DNA from: Trissonchulus latispiculum
Lineage: Eukaryota; Nematoda; Enoplea; Enoplida; Ironidae
DNA length: 64,000 nucleotides
Assembly: GCA_030248195.1 (NCBI GenBank)
Contig: JASAND010030983.1
Location: 43,772-107,771, forward strand
Direction: 5' to 3'
Position numbers and translations under genes: made by a program
In this document: piece by piece, positions 1 to 10,800 of the stretch
How positions within the stretch are numbered: position 1 is the stretch's first letter
How the letters are laid out: each line of letters opens with the position of its first letter
Notes under the pieces: model-generated
What the model was told of the DNA's origin: nothing
Database searches by the model: none
Seen by the model: the letters and a program-made list of their open reading frames with translations, nothing else

Positions 1-10
1 GTCTGACGAT

Positions 11-3000
11 TTGAAGCAGTTAGCCGCTATGGCTCAAGATGTGTTGGATCATCAATGTGATACCTGCGGGAAATCATTCAAGAAGAAATCCAATCTGAGG
101 CGTCATCAGCGAACGGTGCATGCCGGGCGCAATTGGCCTTGTCATCAGTGTGGAAAACCATTCTCAAGAAAGGACAGCTTTGAACGTCATCTGAGGATTT
201 GTGGGAGAAAAAGACGTACTCAGGAAGACACTGGAACTTCTAAGAAGCCTCATCTGGATCCTCAAGCTCTAACTGAATCGGATGAGGAGTTATTGGACAT
301 GCCGATGCCTGTGATCGAACCTATTCAACAACTGACTGAATCGGATGAAGAATTATTGGAGATGCCAATGCCTGATGCTCGTCCACCATATGAAGTTGTA
401 CCCACTCAGCAAGCCTTCCATGGTTGGTTGCGAGGTTACCGGGTGGTTCCAAGGGACTTTGCTGGTGATCTGGAGGTGTTTCTTGCTGAGGTTCGGGAAC
501 AATTGGTGGGGCTTTTGAATCGAGAACGGGATGACTTGGTGGGCCTCAAGTTTTGGCTGTGTACGAGAGTTCGTCTTCGACGGGCTACGGATAAGCTGGA
601 GGTGATGGAGGCACACTTTTGCTGCAAAGCAAAAGATGTACAATTGGGAACCCCTTTGGTTGAGGAGGTGGTCCTGGCGGAGGGTGAAATTAAGAAGCAT
701 CTGGAGAGTTTTCTCAAGATGGGTTCCAATTGGGTGGTGGATGAGGTCCTACATATGGATGTTCAGATAGCTCGTCATCGCCCTCTTGTTGGTTCTTCCT
801 ACAAACCTCTTCCTCGTTGGATTCAATCAAAGAAGGCTGTTGTCAACGTACAAAACAGCGACAATTTATGCTTTCTCTGGAGTATACTGTCAGCACTACA
901 TCAGCCTGATGATAATCCATGTCGGGTCTCGAAATACGAATCGTTTAAATCAGAACTTGTCATCAATGGACTAGATATGCCAATGAAGTTGAAAGACATC
1001 CACAAATTTGAAAAGCTCAACACCATCAGTATCAATGTATTTGGAGTGGAAGACAAATCACTCCTTCCTCTGTATCTATCTAAGAACAATTACGATAAGC
1101 ACATCGATTTGATGCTGCATGATGGCCATTACTCATGGATCAAGGATCTTGATCGTTTGCTGAGTGATCAAAGAGGTGATCAACACAGAAAGCATTTCTG
1201 TCGTCGGTGTCTTCTACCTCAGTACAGTTCACAGAAGTTGAAGGATCACGTGGAGCGGTGCCTCGTCAATAAACCGAGCAAGGTGACAATGCCAACTGAT
1301 GACACTTTGCAGTTCAAAAATTTTCATCGACGGCTTCGAAGCCCCATAGTTGTGTATGCTGATTTTGAGTGTCTAACTGAGAAACTAGATACATGTCGAC
1401 CGACTCCGTCTAAGTCATCCACAACCGCCTATCAGCGACATACGCCTTGTGGCTATGGTCTGGTTTCCATTAAACAGTGCTGTGACGAAGGAACAAGGAG
1501 CATTGGTGAATCCTCTGTCTATCGAGGAAAGGATTGTGTGTCCAGATTTCTTGACGAAATTATTAATATTGCAGAAGAGCATAACACTGCGTTAACAGAT
1601 CCTGCACCTCTTTATCTGACTGATACTGAAGAATCTGGCTTTCAACAAGCCCTCTGCTGTCATCTTTGTGGAAAACAGCTTCTTGTTGACAGAGTACGAG
1701 ATCATTGCCATTTGTGTGGTTCCTACAGAGGACCTGCTCATAACAGGTGTAACCAACAACATCGTTTAAACAGAGATGTCACTGTTGTTTTCCATAACCT
1801 CAGACGATATGATGCCCATCTTATCATGCAGGAAATCGGCAAGGTCTCAAAAGATAGAAAACTGAAAATGAACGCTGTAGCCAAAGGAATGGAAGACTAT
1901 CTCAGCTTTTCCTTGAAGAAGACGCCCTCGAAAGAAGGAGACGATAGTGACGATGAGTCAGAGGAAGAGAAACTGATTGGTGGATATGGTCGGGAGTCTG
2001 CTTCTTGGAGGATTCGATTCATAGACAGTTGTCAGTTCCTTATGGCTTCATTGGATACCTTGGTGAGTAACCTTCAGGACGTCCAACTGAAAATACTGGG
2101 TTCAAATCTTCCTGATCCTTCCAAGCGGTCCTTATTAACGCGCAAAGGAGTGTATCCATATGACTATATGGACTGCTGGCAGCGATTTGATGAAACTGGA
2201 CTCCCACCCAAGGACGCATTCTACAGTCGTCTAACAGAACAGAACATTTCTGACGCTGACTATGAACATGCCGTTAAGGTATGGCAAAGCTTTAATTTGC
2301 GAACACTTGGTGGATATCATGATTTGTATTTGTTAAGTGATGTATTACTACTGGCTGATGTGTTTGAGAACTTTAGAGCCTTTTGTCTTCAGCATTATGA
2401 CTTGGATCCTATCCATTACATTACATTACCTAGTTTTGGATGGGATGCTTGCCTTAAGCTGACTGATGTTAGGCTGGAGCTTCTCAAAGACAACAATCAG
2501 TACATGTTTTTTGAACAGGGTATTCGTGGAGGTGTTGCGATGATTTCTCATCGTTATGCCAAAGCGAATAACCCTTATCTGGATTCATTTAATGATAGTT
2601 TACCTATGTCGTATATTATGTATCTGGATGCTAACAATTTATATGGGTGGGCTATGAGTCAAAAACAGCCTTGTGCAAACTTTCATTGGCTTTCACAATC
2701 GGAAATTGATAAAATTGATTGGGAGGGCGTGAATGAGGAGGGAGAGGAGGGCTACGTTTTGGAAGTTGATTTGGGGTATCCTAAAGAACTCCACCCATTG
2801 CACAATGGTTACCCGCTTGCTCCGGAGAAATTGATAATTTCTGATGATATGTTATCACCATACTGTACGCAACTAAAAGCGGATCTCAATGTAGCTGATT
2901 CAAAGGTGCACAAGCTCGTGCCCAACCTTTACAATAAACAAAAATATATTATTCATTTTCGTAACCTAAAACTTTATTTATCATTGGGTCTGAAATTAGA

Positions 3001-3883
3001 GCGAGTGCATCGTGTCCTTGCTTTTCGACAATCTGCATGGATGCATAAATACATCAGCTTTAACACTGAGATGCGCAAGGCTGCTAAGAATGACTTTGAA
3101 AAGAATTTGTTTAAATTGTTGAATAATTCTGTTTTTGGGAAAACTATGGAAAATGTGCGTAAATATATAAATGTGGAGCTTGTATGTGATCAGGCTCGGT
3201 TCAGCAAACTGGTATCAAATCCTCGTTTTGAGCGGGCTACTGCTTTTAATGAGGATTTGGTAGCAGTCTGTATGAGTCGAGCGACGGTCGAGCTCAATAA
3301 GCCCATCTATGTTGGGTTTAGTGTGCTTGACTTGTCAAAGCTGCTCATGTATGATTTTCACTATAATTATATTGTACCTAAATATAAGGATAATTGTAAA
3401 TTATTATTTACTGATACTGATAGTCTATGTTATTTCATTGAATGTAATGATGTATATAAAGATATGTCTGCTGATTCTCATTTGTTTGACTTTAGTGACT
3501 ACCCTTCCGATCATTTTTTGTTTTCCACAACCAATAAAAAGGTAATGGGGAAAATGAAAGATGAGACGAATGGTAGTCCCATTTCTGAGTTTTGTGGGTT
3601 GCGGGCTAAAATGTACAGTATTTTGTGTGGTGGGGAGGCTAAAAAGAGGGCAAAGGGTGTTAAAAAGTATGTTGTAAAAAGATATCTTAATCATACTGAT
3701 TATGTTGAAACGTTGTTTGATAAATCTCTTCGTCGAAATGTAATGAATATGATTAGAAGCGATAAGCATCAATTATTTACTCTGACTTCAAACAAAATTA
3801 GCTTGTCTGCTTTTGATGATAAGCGTTACATCTTAGACGGTGGGATTAGTAGCTTGTCGTATGGACATTGTGATATTGTGTAG
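11..3883 (+). CDS. Zinc-finger type B DNA polymerase (Polinton/adintovirus-like)
   Basis: Protein-primed-type family B DNA polymerase of the kind carried by Polinton/Maverick and adintovirus-like elements. Two C2H2 fingers lie at about residues 16-65 and a third Cys/His cluster at about 396-418. Exonuclease motifs follow: YADFEC near 448, a Tyr-Asp-His motif in NLRRYDAH near 596, and YLLSDVLLLAD near 775. Polymerase motifs are DANNLYGWAM near 873, NNSVFGK near 1038 and FTDTDS near 1134. An HNH/endonuclease VII-like segment, VRDHCHLCGSYRGPAHNRCN, sits near 562. The frame is open to the left edge and position 11 is TTG; the first ATG is at 29, so the start is either 29 or outside the window. 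No internal stop is present, and an AATAAA follows the stop at about 3,896. No packaging ATPase, integrase or capsid gene of such an element is visible here. It lies in an intron of the downstream ankyrin gene, in the same orientation. Family sure; element type inferred. Confidence 0.9.
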   Translation: MKQLAAMAQDVLDHQCDTCGKSFKKKSNLRRHQRTVHAGRNWPCHQCGKPFSRKDSFERHLRICGRKRRTQEDTGTSKKPHLDPQALTESDEELLDMPMPVIEPIQQLTESDEELLEMPMPDARPPYEVVPTQQAFHGWLRGYRVVPRDFAGDLEVFLAEVREQLVGLLNRERDDLVGLKFWLCTRVRLRRATDKLEVMEAHFCCKAKDVQLGTPLVEEVVLAEGEIKKHLESFLKMGSNWVVDEVLHMDVQIARHRPLVGSSYKPLPRWIQSKKAVVNVQNSDNLCFLWSILSALHQPDDNPCRVSKYESFKSELVINGLDMPMKLKDIHKFEKLNTISINVFGVEDKSLLPLYLSKNNYDKHIDLMLHDGHYSWIKDLDRLLSDQRGDQHRKHFCRRCLLPQYSSQKLKDHVERCLVNKPSKVTMPTDDTLQFKNFHRRLRSPIVVYADFECLTEKLDTCRPTPSKSSTTAYQRHTPCGYGLVSIKQCCDEGTRSIGESSVYRGKDCVSRFLDEIINIAEEHNTALTDPAPLYLTDTEESGFQQALCCHLCGKQLLVDRVRDHCHLCGSYRGPAHNRCNQQHRLNRDVTVVFHNLRRYDAHLIMQEIGKVSKDRKLKMNAVAKGMEDYLSFSLKKTPSKEGDDSDDESEEEKLIGGYGRESASWRIRFIDSCQFLMASLDTLVSNLQDVQLKILGSNLPDPSKRSLLTRKGVYPYDYMDCWQRFDETGLPPKDAFYSRLTEQNISDADYEHAVKVWQSFNLRTLGGYHDLYLLSDVLLLADVFENFRAFCLQHYDLDPIHYITLPSFGWDACLKLTDVRLELLKDNNQYMFFEQGIRGGVAMISHRYAKANNPYLDSFNDSLPMSYIMYLDANNLYGWAMSQKQPCANFHWLSQSEIDKIDWEGVNEEGEEGYVLEVDLGYPKELHPLHNGYPLAPEKLIISDDMLSPYCTQLKADLNVADSKVHKLVPNLYNKQKYIIHFRNLKLYLSLGLKLERVHRVLAFRQSAWMHKYISFNTEMRKAAKNDFEKNLFKLLNNSVFGKTMENVRKYINVELVCDQARFSKLVSNPRFERATAFNEDLVAVCMSRATVELNKPIYVGFSVLDLSKLLMYDFHYNYIVPKYKDNCKLLFTDTDSLCYFIECNDVYKDMSADSHLFDFSDYPSDHFLFSTTNKKVMGKMKDETNGSPISEFCGLRAKMYSILCGGEAKKRAKGVKKYVVKRYLNHTDYVETLFDKSLRRNVMNMIRSDKHQLFTLTSNKISLSAFDDKRYILDGGISSLSYGHCDIV

Positions 3884-4698
3884 TTTGTTCATGTAAATAA
3901 AGAAACACCAACGACTTTGCCTTTTTTAATGAATAGTATAAGTATAAACAGGCTCAATACAACAAACATTATAGTTAATAATTATCCTGTTCTTCATTCA
4001 GGAATGAGTGTAGTAGTTGCTAAGTTAGATAAAGTAGATAAAATTATGAATAATGAATATTATGAAAACTTACCTCAGTGGACTTATAGGTAGGAAAGTG
4101 GATACCGGTTTAAACTGGTTATGTTGTAGCAGTGTGTTGGTATTGAGGTGTCCCAAGCGCCACAAATTTTTAAATTGAGTTAACTGATGTAGTATATTAA
4201 TGGGTGAGGAAGGGCCTCAAGCTCCACAGGCTCCACTGAGCCAGAATCGGTATTTTTATACTACTATTCAGTTCTTTAACCACGAAAACTTTCCGGATCC
4301 ACTTTGTGGATTGAAGTGACAGCGTAAATATTTTTTAGTTCCTCTTATCGACGATAACTCTAAGGACCGAACCGCATCGCGTAAATTTGAAGGAAAACAA
4401 GAAGAAGAAAAAATAAGAGAGAAATTATTAGGAGGTCCGCTGTCAAAAATTTTTCTGGCTGCATCTGTCTCACCGTCCGTTTCCATTTTATCGTACAATA
4501 ACACCCTGTTACACAACACTACCACTTCGTGTCCCCGTCTCTGTATCTCCTCTAGTTATATTTCCTAAAACTACCGAGTGACACTTAATTGTTGTTTGTT
4601 GAACGAAACCAACGAATTGGCAAACAGCAAGGCTGTAAATACACCTTGCTTCTATAAATTTTGTTTTACTATTATATATTAATTAGCGATTGTTTCAG
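3884..4698. other. Non-coding stretch between polymerase ORF and ankyrin exon
   Basis: About 0.8 kb without a credible gene. It begins with an AATAAA-like signal close behind the polymerase stop and ends with a pyrimidine-rich 3' splice site (TTGTTTCAG) feeding the ankyrin exon at 4,699. A short minus-strand ORF at 4,268-4,525 has no recognisable features and is probably chance. Confidence 0.5.
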
Positions 4699-4829
4699 AT
4701 TTCGGCTTCTGAGGGTGACAGTTTCGGACGAGTTGCCTTGCATCACTGTGCGGAAATTGAAGACGTTGAGCTAATCGATAAAGTTTACAACGCCGACAAA
4801 TCTTTGCTGGATCGGAAAGATTATGAAGG
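4699..4829 (+). CDS. Ankyrin gene exon upstream of the giant intron
   Basis: Follows TTGTTTCAG and ends before GTATTT. It encodes ISASEGDSFGRVALHHCAEI and continues to DRKDYEG, an ankyrin helix pair. It ends in phase 2, matching the exon at 23,150, which completes the Gly codon and starts ITPLNIAVICGNG. The 18.3 kb between them is transposon-filled intron. Confidence 0.82.
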
Positions 4830-7800
4830 GTATTTATTTTGAAATTATTTTATTTTCTAAACTGTGAAAACTGGATAAGCGGTAATATATTGAATGATAT
4901 GAAGTCTCACGTTTGTGACTACCATTTGTAATGAAGTGAGCAAGATCCGAGACACGATCTGCTCTAGGCTCTAATCTCTCAATTACAAGGAAGGTGGAAG
5001 GAAGATCGCAATGAAACAGACTTAAGCACCAGATCTCTGAAAGGTGGTGTTCCAGAATCAGAGATTCTCTGCAGCCAACCTTGGTAGGGGTCTTCGTCAG
5101 TGAGTTCGTTTGAGGCTCCTGATTTCCAAGTGAACAGCAAGCGGGGTCAGCACTTGCTTCTCGTTGACAGCACTGGATTTGGATGACTTCTGCACTGGAT
5201 CTTCGAGATAGAGATTGCCAGGAAAACTTACTTGGGATGATTCCGTCCTAGATCTCTGCGATTAGTGGCTGAACGGTAAACGCACCGTATTCGAAGGCAA
5301 ACGCGCCTTTATTGCTCGTAATAAGACTCAGTAGCTAGCACACAGATGATTTAATGTTAATGAAACCGATACAATTATAATTATTACAAGTTATGCGTTC
5401 AATGAGAAAGCTACTACAATACCAACGGTTACGATACAATATAGTGTGATACAATACAAATTTACTGTACCAGAGTTGCCAGATAATTCCCTCTAGGTTA
5501 TTATTAATATTATTCCAATTTGGAATAATATTATAAACTTTGATTAGGTTATTGGGACAAGGTCGATACTCTTAACGCCTTTTACACCCGTCTAGACTAC
5601 TAACTCTTTCTACTGATTACTTAACTCAAGTTCCCTATATGCTATGTGTTACCCTATATGCTTGTGCTTTGTTACTCTTTATACGTCCCCTTACAATAGG
5701 ACTGACAAACTAGTATCACAATAGGCTAAGTTACTAAATATTAACCTAGGGACGGTCTTTGGGTGAGCCCCCGAAAGTCGGTCACCGCTTTCGCTCCGAC
5801 ACACAGTTCAGGGATGCTATGTGAGACAGAATTTGAGGAAGTCGAAACAGTTGGGGGTTTGGGTAGTCCTTCCTTACTTATCTCTAATTAATGAAAATTA
5901 ATACACTAAATACACAAAGTTCAATAGGTGAATTGGCTCTCGTCTTCTTCGTTGGATTCAGGGATGTAGAATTTCTCTTAGACAACCAAAGTGGGGGTAC
6001 CAGCCTTAGACTGGAGAGACACAAAAGAACTAGCAAGGATTTGCATTTTTCTGAATAGTGAAATTAGGAATTACGAGCCTTTAGACGAAACGCAATTTTC
6101 GGTTAGTTTAGGTCTTTTGTCCCAACTTGGTCAGGTCTAATGCCGTCCAGTCTCTGCCTTCAGTTATCCTTCCAAATATGCCAGAACTCCAATGTACCTT
6201 CAGGGACTATGATTTGACTGATTCGATTCACGACTGACTAATCCACAATGTTCAGGCCCTTCTCCGGACGACCACTAAGTACTACAGACTCAACGCTTCT
6301 ATGACAGTTCCACTGGTCTGAATCTCTGGACGTGACTCCTCGGCAGGACTGAGCTGATCCGCACCTGAATCAAATGGGTTAAAACCCATTAGTACAAGGA
6401 TACGGTGCGGGAATCGAACCCAGCAACCATTACTCGTTCTTTTGCTTTCCAGGCCCAAAATGTGCATTTTGGGCCCCATTTGAACTTGCGAATTGACGAA
6501 ATGACTAAAAATCGTTGGTTATTGCCTCTTTGACAATGTTAACCGTTTCTAGTAATTTCTTGTCACCAAATGGGCCTTCCTGGCCATTTTTAGGTTGTAA
6601 TTTGTTGAATTTGGTTAAACTTGACGTAATTCTTCGCTTGAGTAAAATGATTCGTTGTGTTTCTATTACTTGGACTCAATTGAGCCTGATTGAATCTACA
6701 ACCGGGCGAAACAATCCTGAGAACGCATGAGAATTCACTGTTAGCGCTTTATTTGAAAGTTCGCTTGTTTTTTACCGTTTCTCGCACGAACCGGGCCGCC
6801 TGGGCCGTTTTAGATTAATACCAACAATTTCTAACAGAAATTCGCATGTTCTTTAGAGCGGACAAAATAGTTGAACAATACCTGTATTTCTGGCCTAGTT
6901 TTGGCCCAGTTTAGTTGTTTTACCACGGGAAATAGTCTTATTTCCCGTGGCCAACTGATAATCCCAAATATGAACGAAACTTGGCATTTTAAGTGAGTGT
7001 CTGATGTTGGAAGATGGTCAAATACCTATTATTTACTGCAATTAGTCTAACTACTGCCTACTTACTTACATATATTACATTACTGAAACTTACGTAACGC
7101 TAACTAAGGATTAATAACTACTGGTTATTTGATCTAAAATTCTACAATTAAACAGTTTTCCTGCTTACATTAATTACTTGATTTGAAAATAAAGTTAGTA
7201 GGCTGCTTTTGAGTGAGTTTTCGCATAGAATTAATTTCAATTAGTTTATACCAAAAATGCAAAAACTCACTCACTCACTGTCTCAGCAGCCATTCTACGC
7301 AGTCCCTACTTACCGACCTACCGACCTACCGAACTACTTCTACTTCTAAATCTACCTCCCACCTATCCTAGTGCCCTAACAGGGGACGTACCGAACCGCT
7401 ATTCGATCCGGCGCTGGCAACCGCAGCAGCCAGCCGAGTGGAAGTCGCACGTACAACCACCCTTTCACACGAGCACATGTCAGTACTCCTGCAAAACTGG
7501 CATATAAATTCACAAAATTTTGATGAACACGAATTTGAACAAAAGTTACATATTCTTGCAGAGCTTGGAAAACTGAGCATTTTTTACGCTTACAGTACCA
7601 AAAAATATTCAGTAATTAGTGAGAAAAACATAATTAAAGTTAATTAATACCTGCGCAGATTGTGTTCTGCGCAGGCTTAACATTTCTGTGTTAACGTTAA
7701 CTCGGTTACGTTAATTAGTTAGTGAAAATTAATTGGGGTAAAAGTTACATCATTTTGTAGAGCTTGACGAGCTGAACATTTAGCTTTTTGAATCAAATCA

Positions 7801-10800
7801 AACCGTTCAGCTGTTGAAGAGAAAATCGTGATCAAAGTTTTTTAATAATAACAATAATTTTTTCCACGTGCTAGCGCCTATGTTTAACGATTATGGCTGG
7901 CAATTCCTAATTGCCGGCTGTGGGGAGAAACTGTTCCTTATCTAGCTCATTTCTAACACGAGGTCGTAACCAAGGGACCTCCTACCTCAACTCAGGGGTG
8001 GGTCCCCACTCAAAGTCCCAGCTCTTTACAAAACCCCGAAAAACACATATAAAAACAGAAATTTGGGCATAAGGCCCTTACTAGAAATTAAGGCCAATTA
8101 GGCCGTGGCTTGGTTAAAATAAATTAATTTAAAGTAAGGCCCGAAGGCCAAGAAAAGATGAATTTTTAGGCCAAGAGGGCCTTCTAGCAATTCCCTAAAA
8201 GTTGCGTTCCTAATGTGTAATTCTGGCCGAGCATAATGCGCTCAAATGGCCCTTAAGCGTGCGTGTGATGCTTCGTGTTGGCTCAGACCATCTTCTCTGA
8301 CCTGTGTGGGTCAGAGGAGGTCCTAACTCGAGTCCTATGGGAGGGAGAAGTGCGTTGGGGATTCTCCGGCCAAAACGCTGGCACAGGAGACGCACTTTTA
8401 GAGGGGGGATACACGGCCGCTCTCGGCCGGAGCTGAAGCAAACACTGATGAAAATTTTGAATTTTCCAGTGAGCTGAGAAGAGTCTGACAGCTCACTGAC
8501 CTTATGGCTTTTGCCGGGTCCTCTTTGAAGAAAGCAGGATTTCCAGAATTTTCTGGAAATCCTCTTTGTAAACTATAGACCCGACGCGGGCTGTTTGCAC
8601 GCCTGGCCCACCGAATAGAGATTAATGGGGGTTTGGAGTTATAACCCTCCAAGCTTGACTGACCCCTTGTTTGATGAATTTCCCAAGCTGAATCCCAAGA
8701 AACTTTCCAGACTTTTTGGTTAACATGTAGGGGTAAGCAAATAGGAAGTTTGCTGCTTAAAAAATTAATTTTCTCGAATTAAAAAACAAAATAGTACGAA
8801 GTAAAGGCCGTTCGGGGTCTGTCATGAAAAAATAAACATTAATTGCCACTTTGACCGTAGTATTTTGTAAATTTTATGTTTATTCTTTTTAGGCGCTCCC
8901 TTGTTTCCAAGCCCCTTTCTTTCCTTTTGGGCGTGACCTTTCGGCCGAGAACAAGGGAGGCCGCTCGTTAATCCTAGCAACAATTGCTCTCCCTCACTGG
9001 AACGTAGAATCTCTACCTGAAGATACAGGAGGGCAATTGTTGCGCAAAATTAGCGCATACAACGAACTACGTAATTTTTTAGGTAATAAAAACTAGATAT
9101 TAATATTCTACGTATGAAACTACCTAGAGTTAACTAATTTTTGTTTTCTTTTATTTATTTGGGAGAGGGTTAAGCCCCCTCCGAACCTATTTTCATACCT
9201 AAGGTGTGTACTAACTCCTTCTCTGCAAGGCAAATCTTTGCTGGGTGAGGGCCAACAGAAACCCAGAGAATGAATAGAGGAATGAATGAACGTAACAACA
9301 CGTGATTGTTACGTTTTGTTACAAAATGTGCAATCCTAAGGCCAATATTATAAAATTAAAACGTAATCACCCAAAACTTTTTTGGCCTGCATCTTTCGCA
9401 ATATTGGGAGTTAAAAGACCGGGTTTGGATGTTTAGAATCAGGAAAGAATTGCCTTTCAGATAAGCCTAAGTTGTATTTTTACCAAAAATCTTCAAAATT
9501 CACTAATTATTACCAGATTACTACTAATTAGACCTAACTAACACCTATTAATGTCCATTAACGTTATTTCATGCGACTAACTAACGAATAATTACATTTT
9601 AGTGACCCATCTTCCAACATGTGAAGTTAGTAGCCGTATAAGCGTCTTTTAACAGAGTTTTCTTTGACAATTTGCTGCTTCTTATACAACACGTTTATTA
9701 AACTTTTCTCTTCATTAATGTAAAGAAAATGGTTGGGCTAACAGCCTTTTAGGAGCTGAGAGATCACTGCAAAGACTCAATTTCTGAACTTTATTGAACT
9801 CAGCCCTTTCTATTGCACAAGTTTGGGGGTCGGGCAAACTTGGTCTTTTCAAACACTTTCTATAGCACTGGTTTCAACTGGCATGTTTCGAACGCAAATA
9901 GGAGCACTGGTGAAATGGCTCAGTTCTCCCTAAGCTACCTAATAGTAAACTGATCGCTCAACTAACTTTGAGATCGGTTTACTATTGTCCCTACCTAGTC
10001 AGAGCTTCCGTAACTAGAACAATGGTCCACTCTGAACCTCAAATAGATTTCCTTCACTATACAGACCACAACAGTAATCTAGAATTCTTGGGTTTAATCA
10101 GAGTCTAATAGTAAAATATCCGTGTCCTCAACTTCAATGCAAGGTTACAAACATCTGGTATAATTATTCAACTGCGAACTAAGATTACAAGACAGATTAT
10201 AACACAAAACTTTAACATATGGTTGTGGCCGACAAATTGGATTCGAGATAGAAAATGGAAGCTCAAGCTCTTCTCTCTAAACACTAGTTTCCACTCACAG
10301 GTTTACCTTAATCCAATGAAATCCGAAAAGTTGACAGTAAAGAGTAATCCACAGACAGAACAGAAATTGCGTACAGAGAATCGACTGGACGAGAATGGGG
10401 CGACTAACACAAAGCAAGACTTCAGACGAACGTTAGCAGTGGCAACCAAGGCACAACTGGCCTATTCTATACGAAAACTGGCAAGCAGATACGGCGCAAC
10501 AGCCAAGGCAACAATAATACCAGGTCTTTCAAGAACCGACCTCTCTCTAGCAGAGTCAACCCCAAACTGAAGTCCTTAGGTCAGTCACCCAACCCCGTCA
10601 CAGTCCCGTTCACGTGCATTTCTCCTTTTTCGGTCCTTTTGAAAATTCTTTTAAGTTTTGCGTGTCTATTCAAAGGGAGATCCATACGTCATGATAAGCA
10701 TGACGTATGCGTTTGCTCAAGGGCTCATGGGGTTCCCCAAATCTTCGTTTTAAGCCGATTAACCCCAACCCTTGAATTTGAACCCATAAATCGGAAAACA

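Noticed and set aside
5467..5481. TACCAGAGTTGCCAG as evidence for LTRs (inverse copy near 22,705)
   Set aside because: The two copies are inverted relative to each other and flanks do not match; LTRs must be direct repeats.
6405..6480. tRNA gene suggested by a T-arm-like sequence
   Set aside because: The B box is good but no A box, anticodon arm or acceptor pairing could be placed; at most a decayed SINE or tRNA fragment.
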